Positions 43,101-56,673 are shown, counted from the stretch's first letter. The stretch: DNA of 64,000 bases from Hygrophila difformis (GCA_030278955.1 JAOANR010000005.1:35033105-35097104), one strand, 5' to 3'. Made by a program: numbers and translations. Notes: generated by a model from the sequence alone, not told the origin.

Positions 43101-46100
43101 AACTTCGTCCTCGAAGTTTACTTAAATAACTTTTGCAAGACTAAAATAAGGTAAGGATTGCAGATAACTAAAACTTTTCTAACCATATTCTCAATAGGGT
43201 TACGACATCCTCCCTCACTTGTTTTCACAGCTATGTCCTCATAGCTAGATTGACTCCCATAAATAATTCTGGGCATTTAGCTTCCATTTCTACCTTTTTT
43301 TTTCTTTTTTTTTTTCACGTGGCATCATTTCCGTTATGGTTTGACCCATGGGTTTTGACCATACGAATTACTTGGCACCTCATGATTCGTTCTTTAGTAT
43401 CTATGAGATTAACTGGTCTCCCTTCATAAGCAAGGTTCTCATTTAGTTCAATAATATCTAGTTAAATCACTCTTAAGGTCATGATAGTAATTCTTAAGTT
43501 GTGATATATGGAATATGTCATGAAATCGAGGTAACTCTTCTGGCAGGTCCAGTTGATATACCCATGTACCAACGGTGGCAATATTATCGAATGGTCAATG
43601 TGATGATGACTTAGCTTACCACATTTACCGAATTGTGTTACTCCTATCATTGATGATACATTATCTCATATTCGTATTTTCCCTTTCGACTTCCCTGGTC
43701 GGCATACTCTTTTGTCGATCTTGGGCAGCTTTCATCTTAAGGTGGATTTCCTCAATAACACGCTTTGTCTTCCAAGTTAGTTGTGGTCCAATAAGAGTTG
43801 GATTCTAGCCTTTCGTCCAGCAAATCGGATTTCGACACTTCCTACCGTATAGTGCTTCAAATGGGGTCATGTTAATACTAGTATGACAACTATTATTATA
43901 GCTAAGCTCTACTTGTGTTAGGTGACTTTCTCAGCTTAATTTGATTTCTAAAGTGCAAGCTCTTGAGATGTTTTCAAGAGACTGGATTGTTCTCTCTATT
44001 TGTCTATCGGTTGATGGGTGAAATATAGTGCTCATAATTAGTTTAGTAATTATGGTTTCTTGTAAATTATTCCAGAAATTCGAGATGAATCGATGATCTC
44101 GATCGAAAACGATACCTTAAGGAATCTCATGCCTTCGTACAACATTCTTGATATGACTCCTGGCTAGTTGATCTATACTCAACGTCTCTTTTATGGGTAT
44201 GAATATAGCTGTTCTAATTAATCGGTTGGCAATAACTAATATCTTATCAGTACCTTTGGGTGGCTATATATGGTAATCCTAATCAAAAGTTCATGGAAAT
44301 ACTATCAAGTTAGCAATCACCGATCTTGGGACACCAATTAAAAATGCAGGAGGTTTCTTCCGCTTGGCCTTGACCTTTAATAGATGATGCACGTTTCTGC
44401 GAATTCTGCTACCCTTCACTTCAGTACAGGTCACCAAAAGATTTGTTTCTTAAGTCGTTTATAACTTACCTCCTCTAGGGTACACCGAATAAGGAGTTTC
44501 ATGTCCCTCATCGTGGATACACCTTTTGAGGTCCTCACATGCCTTTGGAACGCACAAACGACCTTTAAATTTGAATACTGCCATTTTCATAAATTTGAAA
44601 GTTCGTAGCTTCGCCTTGAGCCATCTTTTATTTGACCCTTTCTAATTTGACGTCACCAGCCTGTCTTTCTCGGATTTCATAAAAATGGTTTGTTGAATAG
44701 TGATAACATTGATTAGTTGAGTGAGCGTACTTTATTATACCCACTCAATGTCTAAGCAGACCAATTATATGTATAATTCAGGCGGTAAGATTCTTGTATT
44801 AGTAAAATGTTTTGACCTTCAGCTTAGTGCAACAACCACAATTTATTGGCTTTTCCCTCGTGATACGTCATGTCGAAGTTGTAATCCTTCATCAGTTCTA
44901 ACAATCGCCTTGGGCACTTGTTGAGCGCTTTTGAGTGTAGATATATTTTAGATTTTTGTAGTCAGTGTATATTTTACAACTTTGGCCATACAAATAATGT
45001 CTTTGTATATTCAGAGCGATTGCAACTGCGACTAACTCCAAATCATAATTTGGATGATTATCCTCATTTGGCCTTTGTTGTAGAGAAGCATATTCTATGA
45101 CCTTCTTTTTCTGCATCCACACACATCCTTGCCCAACTTTGAAAGCGTCACTATATATTTCAAAATTGTCATCTTCATTGGGTAAGGTTAACAGTGGTGT
45201 TGTAGTTAGCTTTTCCTTTAATGTTTGGAATGCAGTTTTGCATTCGGATGTTCATATAACCTTTGATCATTCTTCAAGTTTTGTGTTAGTGGTCTCGCAA
45301 TTTTCGAGAAGTCATTTTCGAGAAGTCTTTGATGAATCTCATGTAGTAGCCTGCCAAATCGAGAAAAGTTCTTATTTTGATTTCGAAGTTGGTATAGGCC
45401 AATTTTTTTTATTGCAACTACTTTAGCAGGGTCAACCGATATTCCATCGGTAGAGACAATGTGACAGAGGAGTGCAACCTTGTTTAGCCATAGGTCACGT
45501 TTAAACTATTTGGCGTACAATTGATGGCTTTGTAGTGTTTGCAGGACTTGGTATAGATGTTGTTCGTGTTCTTCCTCATTGAAGTAGACCAATATGTCGT
45601 TAATGAAGACAACTACACATTTGTTTAATAGTTGTCGGAAGACATTGTTCATGAGAGCCATGAATATCGTTAGAGCGTTGGTTAATCCGAACGACATTAT
45701 GGTAAATTCGTAATGTCCACAATGTGTTCTAAATGTGGTCTTTGGGATATCCTTTTTAGTTATCCCAAGTTGGTGATATTCAGATCTTAACCAATATGAG
45801 AAAAGATTCAGACTTACTTGAGTTGTTCAAATAATCATTAGTTCGTGGTAACAAATATTTATTCTTCATTGTCATCTCGCTGAGGCTTCTGTAATCAACA
45901 AAGAGCTTCATATCACTATCCCGTGTCCATCCCTCGTACAATTAGTGCACGTGCTCCCTACGGGGATGTATCGAGTTGAATGTATCATTTTTATAAAAGG
46001 TCCTCGAGTTACTCCATCAATTCCGTTGTTTCAGTTGGTGCCATTTGGTATGGAGCTTTTAATATGTGTTTCGTGCCTGAAGTCGATCGTGAATTCTATC

Positions 46101-48556
46101 TAACGTTCGGGTGGCATTTCAGAAATATCGATAGGGAATACATTAGATACGCTCGCACTACCGAAATATCATCTATTCCTACCTCCTTGCTTGCAAACCC
46201 TGGACATAACAAAGATAAAGGGGTTCCTTTTCTTACTAGTGTTGCCAATTGCATTGATGAAATAACCTTCACTGCTCGTTGCTTATTGGGCCCAAACATT
46301 GTTATGTTTTGTTGGGCACAGTTAATGGTGGCTTGATTTTGTGTAAGCCAAATCCATTCCTCAAGATAACATCAGAACTTTGTAACTCAAATTCTGTGAG
46401 ATCAACGGGAAATCGAGTTTGCAGATTCAAATCTTTTCTTCCAGATTTCAAATGTGCTTTATCCCCGAACGTGAAAGTTGTTCAACGATTGAGCGTTGAA
46501 TCTCTTTTACTGAGATTGAGGTTATATATTTGTTCGAAACTTTTGTTTGAATTAGAAAAATGGAACTTCCTCGTAGCATTTTGAGTGGTTAACAACTGCT
46601 TCGTTGAGTAAGGAAATTCCTAGGTCTATCTCCTAGGGTTTATCGAGTCCAAATTCGGACAGTTTTTTACGAGATACGAATGAACGAGTAGCTCCAAAAT
46701 CAAATAAGATATGAACTTTGGAGTTTTTATTTCCAAAAGTATTTTCGAACTATCTTTAACATCTTGCAGGTCCGCTTGGTTGACTACGTTCAGCCTTCCT
46801 TGATTAAGTCCACCTTGATGTAATAGAGCTCTATTGACTACTTCTGGATTCATATGGAAAGATGGCTGTTGCCCTTGATCCCCTTTATTATTTTTAAGTC
46901 TTTATATTTTCTAATATTAATCCTCTTTTCGCAAATTGGGCCGAAGTCGGTTAGGTTCAAACTTTAAACCACAATTTGTGGCCCTGTGATGTTCCAAGCC
47001 ACAACATTAACATTCTTCACCTTGTAGACACTGGTGAGTTGAATACCTTTTGTTGCGCCTGTTACACAGGATGTGTATTGGTTCCATATATTAGATTGGA
47101 TAGGATAACTTGTTATGTTGTTCTGCTGGAAATTTTCCGTTTGACAGTTATCCTTGACTTTCTCGACAGTTATAGTTTAATCTTATACTTTTCATAAAAT
47201 TGTAAATTTCTCCTCACCGAACATTTTTCGGATATACTTGTTTGAACCAAGCATGAATTTTTTTTTTTTTTTGGCCTTGGTCTGATCCTTTGCTACCAGA
47301 TTTGGAGCAAATCTCAAGAGTTCTTACTTTTAGCATAGTACTCTTGTACGGATCAACTACCTTTTTGAAGAGTAACAAACTCTTCACATTTGGATTTTTT
47401 TTTTTTTTTTTTAGGCTGAGTGGGTAAAATTGTTACCTCGGACTCCTTTGAAATTTCTTCAACATAACTTGGCGGTCTTGTTGTGACCTATACCAAGTAT
47501 TCGCTATTATTTTTAGGAAGAATGTAACTACTCTCATCTTACTTTCTTCAGGGCATTCTACTGTCTCGAGTAGCTTTTCGAAGGACACAATCCACTATTC
47601 TAGTTTAGTTGGGTTATGTTGGACGTTATATTGAGGTGATTGGAATTTATTAACCATTTCGATATAATCTCCCTAACTTTCTCATTTCTCCACTTGTTTT
47701 TGAACCACTACTTCAAGAGTGAGCCGTAACTACCCTATCCTGCTAAAGGTCGTTTTTACCAGCCAAGCTGAAGTTCATAACTTCCTAGTAATAGTCTAGA
47801 GGTTAGTGAGTCAGAAAAGATAGATCACACATCTTCGGTAAGAAATAGACGAACCGCATAATCATCGGTATTTTCATTAACTAGCCAGAACCAGCGCATG
47901 ATAATAGAATTTCAAAACGTAATACAAAATCTTTTAAACTTACTAAGTGTTATCAACATGATATTAGCAGATTTCTAAAAATCTAGTTTCTTTAGGGTTC
48001 TCTACTCTGATGTATAAATTTCTAGTGATATGTCTAACTTTTCCATACCGGTAGCATTCCCAACTTCCAGTGCATTGCCACGGGAGATGTTGTTGACCTC
48101 ACTTCCCACACTGTGGTGGAAGAAGTTTACCAAGGAATTCTTTACTCTCATTTTTTTTTCTCGCAAAGAATAGATTACATCCTCATGTTTGATTATCAAG
48201 CCTTCGAGGCATAGGGCTTTCTATCATCTAATCTTCGTATTTCTTTCTTCTTATGAGTCATCCCCTTTTGGGCTCCTTTTGTAAAATATTGTTCTTCGTT
48301 TAGATCTTTAAATTATTTATCACTCATTTAGAAAAAAAATATTGCCATGGATACAATGCAATTACAAAACATAATAACTATACGAACTGTGCCTAATGCA
48401 AGTGCGATGTGTCCCATCCCAAAATAACTGATATTTTTTTTTCCTAAGCCGAAAGAAGTACTTCTTTTCTTTCAAAAAGTCTAATAGGATTTTGACTCAA
48501 AAAATAAAGATTTTGACTCCAAAAGGATTTTTGTTTTTTTTTTTTTTTAAACCAAT

Positions 48557-48569
48557 GCTCTGATACCAC
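48557..48569 (-). other. Element A primer-binding site
   Basis: On the - strand GGTGGTATCAGAG lies two bases inside the 5' LTR end; TGGTATCAGAG is the initiator tRNA-Met type PBS. This fixes the element's orientation. Confidence 0.85.
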
Positions 48570-48571
48570 CT

Positions 48572-50855
48572 TGTAACACCCCCGTTTCCACGCCTTGCTT
48601 TGCAGCGGAAGTTACCAACGGGAACCCGGAGTTGTTACCGCCACGCCTCCCGATTAAGCTCGCATTTGCCTTGCATTTGCTAACTTAATCGAAAAGCGCT
48701 AAGGCTATTTTTAAATTTAATTATAACCATACTTTAAACTGACTTATTATTTATAAAAATATATCTTTGGAATAATATAATACAATTTATAAAATATGAC
48801 GATTATAATTTATCGCTGCGAAAACTATTTTTTCATTTTAACTAAAGTTTAAAAATAAGACTTTACTAGCTAATTTGCGAAAGCACGGTTAAATAAATTT
48901 AAAAGAATATATTTCATTCAGGTCAAATATTAGAATTTACAAAATATGATAAACTATGATTTTCTATTCAAAAGTCAATTTTATGGCTAATAAAAAAAAT
49001 TAAAATAACCAGTGTAAAGTGATACTGACACCCATGCCCGTGCCCATGCCTCCTAGTAGAGTCCACATATATCAAACCCTGTAAAAAGGAGTAAGTAAAG
49101 TTTATCAGCCCACTGGCTGAGCAAGTAAATTATTATCCCTTGGACAAAAACAATTTAATATTACTCAACAGTAAATGGCATGTCAAACCAGTTGCAATAA
49201 TTCAATCCACATGTAGCTCGACTATGATGCCTACACCCGGGGTATCTCATAGGACCTAGCATGCCCTCATAATGACCGAAGTCAAAATATGAGTACACAA
49301 GGATGGCCCTACCTTGCGATCTAGAAAACGACTGTGAGACCCTTGGTCAAACACAATCCTGTTCATGGGACTCCGGAATCCCTTGGATAATCCCACGAAA
49401 TATCTCACGAAGATATCCACCTCTGGGGTATATCTCGCATAATAATTCAATAATTCACATGCCATACACTGAAATATAATCTTTCACATGCATGGCATAG
49501 CCCAAAATATTTAAACACATAATGGGACATAACCTCTGCATAAATCACTTGCATGAATAAACCCTAGAATTATTAAAACACAAAGGAATTTAGACATGCA
49601 AAAATACTTTTGGGACAAAGCCCGCAGAACAAAAATTTACTTACAATTTCTTCCGACGATAGCTTACTGAATATACCGATCACGAACCATACTCTACACT
49701 CTCCTCTCACTTGTTTTATATCAATGTCTCTAGCTGAGTTATGATTTTTTTTCACAGCTTGTTGCCTGTATTTATAGTTGAGCATGGCGGTTTCTTCATG
49801 AATTTTTATTCACGTAGCTTTGGTGATCTGCCTAGTCTTTGTATAGACTATCAAACTTGTACATCCTAATTCTATTACACGTATTAATGCATGCAAAGTT
49901 AGTTATACTCTTTGTACGTGGACACTTTGTTTCCCTTGTAAGTGTATACTATCTTTTTGTTTTGTTTTTATCATTCTTTATTGCATTATTTTATTTACTA
50001 ACCTTTTTGTTCTTGATTGTATGTTATTTTATTTCCAATAGTGTACGGTAGATGATGTAATGAATTGATAAAATGTCAATTCAAAATTTGTATTATCACT
50101 TGTTATTTATAATGGAAGATTAACACTATAAATCATTTAATTAGTTTAGAAAATTCCTCAAATTACTGAACAATACTCGAACAATACTCATATAATCAGT
50201 AGCAATACTTGTTAATATATATTCCCACAATTGAGAATTTCATGGAAATTATTTTTCCAACTCAAATTCCTATTTTTCTATCACGATTATTTTATGTTTA
50301 AACTTATTACTTACTAATTATTGTAGTTTCTATGTACTAAGGACAACTAGTTCTTATTTCAGTAAAAAGAGTAATTTGCAGATAATGGGGTTTGAGCTTC
50401 GAATCTATGAAATAGAAGTCTAGTATTACTACCAATAGGGTGTTGATAATTTTATACTATTAAATTAACTATACTTAATACAAAAGTTGTTAGAAAATAA
50501 TACCTTATTTATACTATTATGTACATTTTCATTTGATAAAATAAAGGAAAATATAATTTTCTTATTTCAAATTATTTTTCCTTGTAAAATAATTCTCTTG
50601 ATATTTCTATTGGAAACAAGTAAATTATTCTCCCTTTGAAAATAATTATGCATCATTCAATATTTTCCTTTGGAGAATGTATTTCTCAAATTAACTAAAT
50701 TATTTTTCCTTGAAAAATAATTCAATTTCTTTCAAATGATCTCTATCCTGGAAAAATATTAATTTATTTCCCAACTTGATTTAATCCATTAAGAAATAAT
50801 ACTAAATATTTCTTTAGAAAATATTATCAACATAGCTAACTTTCAGGGTATTACA
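48572..50855 (-). repeat. Element A 5' LTR
   Basis: Paired with 40797-43080. On the - strand the TATA box lies at 49769-49777. Confidence 0.93.
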
Positions 50856-51220
50856 ATCTTCATATGCGATATAACCATGTTTCATCATATGTTGCAAAAG
50901 AAGTAATTTCATTGATACTAAGCTTGAACATGCCATCGCTAGCATATCCTTTGCCAACAAAGACTCCGCCCTTGGTAACAATAATTTTATCGGACTCTAG
51001 AACTATTCCAAAGCCCCTTTTACATAACAAACTAGTAGACATGAGATTTTTCCTGATTTCAGGAACATGAAAAACATTTAATAATGTTAGTTTTTGTTCT
51101 GAAGTGAATTTTAACTCTATGGATCCCTTGCCTGCAACTTTTGCAACTCCTTGATTTCCCATCAGTAAGCTTTCAGACTCTTTGCATTCTTGATATGTCT
51201 TGAACATTTTGTTGTTGTTG
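50856..51220 (-). pseudogene. Tork-like protease/pre-integrase segment
   Basis: On the - strand it continues the gag-protease frame of 62121-63174: NNKMFKTYQECKESESLLMG, then LLNVFHVPEIRKNLMS (typical copia protease-to-integrase linker), ending DETWLYRI. The usual HxRxGH zinc region is missing between this end and CQVC at 40750, so about 50 residues are deleted or frame-broken. It is bounded by the duplications of A and B. Confidence 0.85.
51216..51220. repeat. Element B target-site duplication, left
   Basis: TGTTG, repeated at 62121-62125. Confidence 0.88.
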
Positions 51221-54013
51221 TGTAACACCCCGGTTTTTGGTCACCCAGGTCGGGATGTCACCGCCACATCTCCCTAGTAAGACACGGTTTCTCCGAGCTT
51301 ACTAAAGAGATGCAAGGCTAGGTATTGCGGTATTTAAAACATTTAAAGCATTCAAAATAGCCCATACAATATAATTTGAAAATAATAATAACATAGCGCA
51401 GCGGAAATATTTAGTTTAGTACAGTATCGCAGCGGAAAATATAAAAAGGGCCGGCATGGCCAAAACACGGGTTAAACATGCCCGTTCATAATATAGTTTA
51501 AGTGCGAAATTTAAAAGCAAAATAACAATCCCCAAAATCCCATGCATGGTTCGTGCTCACACATGCTCATTCCACATATTCTGTAAGGAAAGGAATAAAA
51601 ATGGTTTTGGTCAGCAAAATTGCTGAGTAAGTTAACACATGCATGATCGTAGGGTTTAAAAGCCATAAATTTAGTAATTTAACAAAAGCATGATAATAAC
51701 ATAATATTTAGTTTCATCTAATCCATATCCAATAGCATAATTTATCTCAGGCTCTATTTAATAACACATATCACATGGTTCAAGATAATAGCCATAATTT
51801 AAATAAAGCATTTAAATAATTTAATTGGACAACAACATAGTTTAATCTAATTTAATTTAATTTAGAATCCCCATTACATTCCCGATTTGGTATTTCAAAG
51901 TTTCACGATAAAATCGCGATGTCAACAAGTTTAGCCGGTAGCCCGGCGGCCGCAACCGTATCAGCCATACCCAGTACCACTCCGGAGCCTCGGGAAACCC
52001 ATACGGATATTCACGAGAGTGTAGGCTCTAAGTTTCGCCGTTTAGGCAATCCATATCTCAAATTTAGCGCGCGGAGTCACCATCGTCCATTACGGCACGA
52101 AGTGAATCGTTAGGGGGCACCCTGCAGAGCACTCACCCCTAATTTTAATTTATCAAGTTTGTAAGGGGATTTAGTTTTTAAAATCTGCCTTCCATTGTAT
52201 TAATTTAGAAATAATATCTCAATTCGTTTCAACCATAAAGGTTAATTCCATGTTTCAACAAGATTTCAAGGTTTCGTTTCGGTAAATCACAGTTTACTCC
52301 AAAATTCGTCTAAAATCAGATTTAATTCCAAAAACTCCAAAATTTCATATCTGACTCGGAAACATCAAGATCTACAACTTTCGTGTTTTAACTTTTTCGA
52401 TCCGAGATAAGTAGGTCAAAATCACCAATTTTCGCATAAGAAGAATTCTGTCCGAGTTTAATGTGTCACAGTTTAAAGATTTCAAATTCTACCATATCAA
52501 TTCAACTCCAAATTTAATGAAATTTGACAGGGATCATCTTAAGACATTTATCTACAACTTCCATGTTCGGCCAAAGATCTAAAACAGCCTAGATCCTATG
52601 TCAAAAACGTGATCAAGATCATTCCTAAGTTCTGTCCAAGATTTCGAGATCTAGATTCCAACAGCTCAGTTTCGGTGGGTTTTCACTTATCAAATCAACT
52701 CCAAAAATTCTCAAATTTTTACAGTAGCTAGATCTAAGTCTTAGGAACGTTTTTCGTGTTTTACGTTTGTCCGTTTGAGTTCGTTTTAAGGTTCGGAAAA
52801 ATTCAATAAATCTGTTGCGCCGGTAGAACGTTTAGATTGACAGATTTACGGTTTCTTGATAATCTTTTAGTTTTGAATGTTTTAATTCATCCCAAAATCA
52901 TGTAAGAGTTAACTTAAAGTGTCTATGAACGTCGGGGATGTCTAGTTCGGAGGCGTGGCTTCCAGATCACCGTTTCTCCTCTCCGTTCGTCGGGTTCTAC
53001 GATCTAGATTCGATACGGGGTGTAGAAAGAGAAGAACCGAAGTTAGAATCCGTTTTCGGATTGAAACGTGAAAAGATTTATCGGACTAGAGCTTACCACA
53101 ACGTTTGGAGACCTTGGATTTTCGTCCAAAGCTGCTGCCTCCGTTTGGTGCTTTCCGTCGACTCCGAATTTAGGGTTTCGAACGTATAGAAGATTGTAGG
53201 GTTTTGTAAACTTGTTTGGGGCTCCCAAGGGGCTTATTTATAGAATTCTCAATCCCTAGGGCGTCCACCACCGACCTAAAGGTCTTGAGTCAAGAGATGT
53301 TCAACCGAAAGTCGAAAAATCCGCGTTCGGGCGAGAGATTCACGCAACAAACGAATCTGTGAAGTGGCGCGGTCGTGGCGCGCTAAACCACCTTCACCGC
53401 GCGGCCACCGCGCCGACTTCGCCTGGACTTCGGTCCGGGCGGGTCGTGCGATCCGTCGTGCTTTTCCGCCTCTCTTTCGGGTTTCTATCCCTCTATGCTC
53501 CCGAATTCCGATTTTCGGGGTATATTCGGGTTCATACTTTCTCTCTAATTTTATTCTCAGTCTAGTTGGATGTTTTGGACTCGAATACTCGAGTTCATTA
53601 GTGTCGGGTTTTGGTGTACCATTTATCCATCCTTTTATTGAATTAAATTCCTTTAATTCCTTTTTAAGTAAAAATCTCATTTCTCATTTCCTTATCTTTA
53701 TTTATTTCTTTATTTGCTGGTTTCATTTATTTATTTATGGTATTTATTTTATTTATTATTTATTTATTTAATTATTGTTTTATTTTATGATGGAAAATTC
53801 TCGGGTATTACAGTCTACCCTCCTTAAGAATCAACTTCGTCCTCGAAGTTGTGTTTCGGCTTTTCTCGTGCTAAGGTCTTGTGTTTGTTTTATTGTTTTG
53901 TGACTGAACTTAGAATTAAAACTTCTAAGCTGCCTACGTACCCGGTAAAGGGATCAAGCCATAACGTAGTCCAAAAGTTTACAAAAATGCACGAAAAATT
54001 AGGGGGTATGACA
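51221..54013 (-). repeat. Element B 3' LTR
   Basis: Matches 59324-62120 with roughly twenty substitutions and one 4-bp indel by eye, all in the first 1.9 kb on the + strand. On the - strand the TATA box is at 53234-53242. The last 200 bases contain a second copy of the LTR-start/PPT junction motif (see findings). Confidence 0.94.
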
Positions 54014-54032
54014 TCCTCTCCCCCTTAAGATT
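54014..54032 (-). other. Element B polypurine tract
   Basis: On the - strand CTTAAGGGGGAGAGGA directly precedes the LTR start TGTCATACCCCC. Confidence 0.85.
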
Positions 54033-54036
54033 GCAG

Positions 54037-56400
54037 TTATGTCCCCATAACTGTGTCGGAATCGGTTTGGAACAATGTCGGGTATCGTTCCCTCATATCG
54101 GATTCTACTTCCCAAGTTGCCGTCTCACTTTCGTGATTTGACCAAAGAACCTTGATCATTTTGATGGTTTTGTTCCTCGTTACTCGTTCCTTAGTATCGA
54201 GAATACGCACTGGGACTTCTTCGTAAGTCAAATCTTCATCGAGCTCAATTATCTCCGGTTGAAGTACATGTGTCGGGTCCGGCACATACTTCTTTAGTTG
54301 CGAGACATGGAAGACATTATGAACTCGATCTAAGTGTGGCGGTAAAGCCAATCGGTAGGCTAGAGTTCCGACTCGTTCTAGGATTTCGTAAGGTCCTATG
54401 TATCGAGGACTTAACTTCCCTCGTTTGCCAAAGCGCATCACCCCCTTCATGGGTGATATCTTTAGCATGACCCTATCTCCCACTTGAAATTCTAGGTCTC
54501 GTCGTCTCACGTCGGCATAACTCTTTTGACGGTCTTGAGCGGCTTTCATCTTCCCTTGAATCACTTTGATTTGTTGAGCCATGTCTTCGATAAGTTGTGG
54601 TCCCACTACCACGGACTTATCATTTTCTTCCCAGCTCAATGGGCTTCGGCACTTTCGTCCATACAACGCCTCGAAAGGTGCCATGCCGATACTAGCATGG
54701 TAGCTATTATTATAGGAAAACTCAATCAAGGGTAAATGAGATTCCCAATTCCCTTTGAATTCCAACACACATGCTCTCAGCATGTCTTCTAGTGTTTGGA
54801 TTGTTCTCTCGGTTTGACCATCCGTCATCGGGTGGAATGCGGTGCTAATTTTGATTTGAGTACCGAGAGCTTTTTGTAACTCCGTCCAGAAATGAGAGAC
54901 AAATCTACTGTCTCTATCGGAAATGATATCATGTGGTACTCCATGTCGTCGTACCACATTATCAATGTAGGCTCGGGCCAATTGGTCCATAGTCCACGTG
55001 TCTTTCATTGGGATAAATATGGCTGTCTTCGTTAGCCTATCCACAATCACCCAAATCTTGTTCATGCCTTTAGGTGATCGGGGTAATCCCGAGACAAAGT
55101 CCATTGAGATGCTATCCCACTTCCAACTTGGAATCTCTAGTGGTTGCATCAATCCTAAGGGTTTATGTCGCACTGCCTTAACCTTTTGGCAGGTGAGACA
55201 TCTCGCCACGAAATTTGCCACTTCCTTTTTCATTCCCGGCCACCAATAGATCTTCTTCAGATCCTTGTATAGCTTGTCACCTCCGGGATGTACGGAATAT
55301 GGCGTGTTGTGCCCTTCCTCCATCAACCTTTGCTTCAATTTGGCACATTTAAGAGGCACACACCATCTCCCTTTAAAACGGATGCTTCCATCCTCGTGGA
55401 CAGCAAATCCTATTGCCTTTCCTTCGGCAATATACCCTTTTATCTTCTCGAGTTTCGGGTCGCCCGGTTGAGCGAGTCGAATCTCGTCCAATATGGGAGT
55501 TTCTACGACCATGGCATTGACCGTTTCTCTCACTGTGCCAGGATGCACAAGTTCCAACTCCAATCTTGCCAAATCCATGTACAATGCCGGCGGAATTACC
55601 AACGAGTTTGTCACGTGGGTTTTCCGACTTAGGGCATCGGCTACCACATTCGCCTTCCCCTCGTGGTATGCTATCTCTAAATCGTAGTCTTTAATAAGTT
55701 CCAACCACCTTCGCTGTCTCAAATTCAACTCCTTCTGAGTGAATATATATTTCAAGCTCTTGTGGTCGGTGAACATTCGACACTTCCGCCCATAAAGATA
55801 ATGTCTCCATATCTTTAGAGCGAAAACGACCGCTGCCAACTCCAGGTCATGTGTCGGATAATTTTCCTCGTGAGGTTTTAGTTGGCGTGATGCATAGGCT
55901 ACGACCCTCGAGTCTTGCATCAAGACACAACCTAAACCTTCCTTCGAAGCATCGCTATATACTTCGAAGTCACCATTCTCTGATGGTAATGTTAATACGG
56001 GTGTGGTTGTGAGTCGTTTCTTCAGCTCTTGAAACGATGTCTCACATGCTTCGGTCCACTCGTATTTTGCTCCTTCCTTAAGTAACTGGGTCAAAGGACG
56101 TGCAATTCTTGAAAAGTCCTTCACAAATCGTCTATAATATCCGGCTAATCCAAGGAAACTCCTTATTTCCGTTGGACTTTTCGGAGTTGCCCTTTCAGTT
56201 ACGGCCGAGACTTTTGCCGGATCCACTGATACTCCATCAGCGGATACTATGTGTCCGAGAAATGTCACTTCTTTCAGCCAGAAGTCACATTTCGACAGCT
56301 TGCCGTATAGCTGATTTCTTCGCAAGATTTCCAACACTTGATGTAAGTGTTTTGCATGCTCCTCCTCGCTCTTCGAGTAGATCAGGATGTCGTCGATTTG
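54037..56400 (-). CDS. pol: Element B truncated pol: RT C-terminus, RNase H, integrase, chromodomain
   Basis: On the - strand the frame begins at the internal junction with [19 protein letters not shown] (RT catalytic box) and runs without a stop to 54037. RT C-terminus: [17 protein letters not shown]. RNase [47 protein letters not shown]. Integrase: H-H-C-C zinc finger (CLTCQKVKA), DDE core ([28 protein letters not shown]). The C-terminus ([30 protein letters not shown]) is a chromodomain, placing it in the Tekay/Del chromoviruses. The first ATG in frame is at 56337. An intact 766 residues without gag or complete RT is unusual. Confidence 0.88.
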   Translation of the reverse strand, partial: QIDDILIYSKSEEEHAKHLHQVLEILRRNQLYGKLSKCDFWLKEVTFLGHIVSADGVSVDPAKVSAVTERATPKSPTEIRSFLGLAGYYRRFVKDFSRIARPLTQLLKEGAKYEWTEACETSFQELKKRLTTTPVLTLPSENGDFEVYSDASKEGLGCVLMQDSRVVAYASRQLKPHEENYPTHDLELAAVVFALKIWRHYLYGRKCRMFTDHKSLKYIFTQKELNLRQRRWLELIKDYDLEIAYHEGKANVVADALSRKTHVTNSLVIPPALYMDLARLELELVHPGTVRETVNAMVVETPILDEIRLAQPGDPKLEKIKGYIAEGKAIGFAVHEDGSIRFKGRWCVPLKCAKLKQRLMEEGHNTPYSVHPGGDKLYKDLKKIYWWPGMKKEVANFVARCLTCQKVKAVRHKPLGLMQPLEIPSWKWDSISMDFVSGLPRSPKGMNKIWVIVDRLTKTAIFIPMKDTWTMDQLARAYIDNVVRRHGVPHDIISDRDSRFVSHFWTELQKALGTQIKISTAFHPMTDGQTERTIQTLEDMLRACVLEFKGNWESHLPLIEFSYNNSYHASIGMAPFEALYGRKCRSPLSWEENDKSVVVGPQLIEDMAQQIKVIQGKMKAAQDRQKSYADVRRRDLEFQVGDRVMLKISPMKGVMRFGKRGKLSPRYIGPYEILERVGTLAYRLALPPHLDRVHNVFHVSQLKKYVPDPTHVLQPEIIELDEDLTYEEVPVRILDTKERVTRNKTIKMIKVLWSNHESETATWEVESDMRERYPTLFQTDSDTVMGT

Positions 56401-56673
56401 TGCCCTATTATGATGATAAGTTATTGTCTAAGTAATTGTTTTGTTTTGGGGACGTTCCCCATGTGTTTACAAGTAAACTTTGGTCTTGATTTATCGCGCA
56501 CTCAACGTGTTCGACGAAATGTCCCAAGGGGGTTTGGGACTTTTCTAGACATAGTCTTGGTTTGGTTATCCTCTTGATCGCTCGTGTTAGGGCTCCCACC
56601 TCATGTTCTCGTGTTTTCTAGATTATGCTTCGTGTAATCGCCGTGTGGAATTTATCCTTACATTTGGTATTGG
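56401..56673. other. Junction region upstream of the antisense ORF
   Basis: Homology to pol ends abruptly at about 56400. The next 270 bp are non-coding on both strands and end with ATATTTGCAG, a splice-acceptor-like site at 56689. This could be the tail of an intron captured with the antisense ORF. Confidence 0.5.

Larger units (their letters stand above)
43081..48571 (-). pseudogene. Element A gag-pol relic
   Basis: On the - strand, right to left, short pieces are recognisable. Protease lies near 46626-46853 (IKTPKF, then a decayed LxDxGATxSF region). RT lies at 45506-45697 ([20 protein letters not shown]), with the catalytic IDD changed to IND in [12 protein letters not shown]. RNase H lies at 44898-45122 (VIEYASLQQRPNEDNHPNYD and KIYTDYKNLKYI). 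The integrase C-terminus lies near 43462-43650 (FGKCGKLSHHH). Dozens of frame breaks separate them. Several T runs of 10-18 bases (43310, 47257, 47396, 48535) interrupt the sequence. It cannot encode its own enzymes. Confidence 0.75.
40797..50855 (-). mobile_element. Element A: Tekay/Del-like gypsy retrotransposon, decayed interior
   Basis: Two 2284-bp LTRs, 7775 bp apart, start TGTAACACCCCC and end GGTATTACA on the + strand, and are flanked by ATCTT. The PBS (complement of CTCTGATACCA) lies at the inner side of the right LTR, so the element reads on the - strand. Pol relics between them match chromoviral gypsy proteins but are full of stops. It is inserted in the pre-integrase region of the Tork-like element. 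Confidence 0.92.

Noticed and set aside
51919..53771. Small ORFs repeated at 60022-61878
   Set aside because: They are in the element B LTRs; the GC-rich island near 53.4 kb keeps both strands open, without recognisable protein.
55288..55632. ORFs on the + strand across element B pol
   Set aside because: Opposite-strand shadows of the intact integrase frame.
54037..56400. Host chromodomain gene
   Set aside because: The chromodomain is fused to RNase H and integrase inside LTRs with a TSD, so it is retroelement pol.
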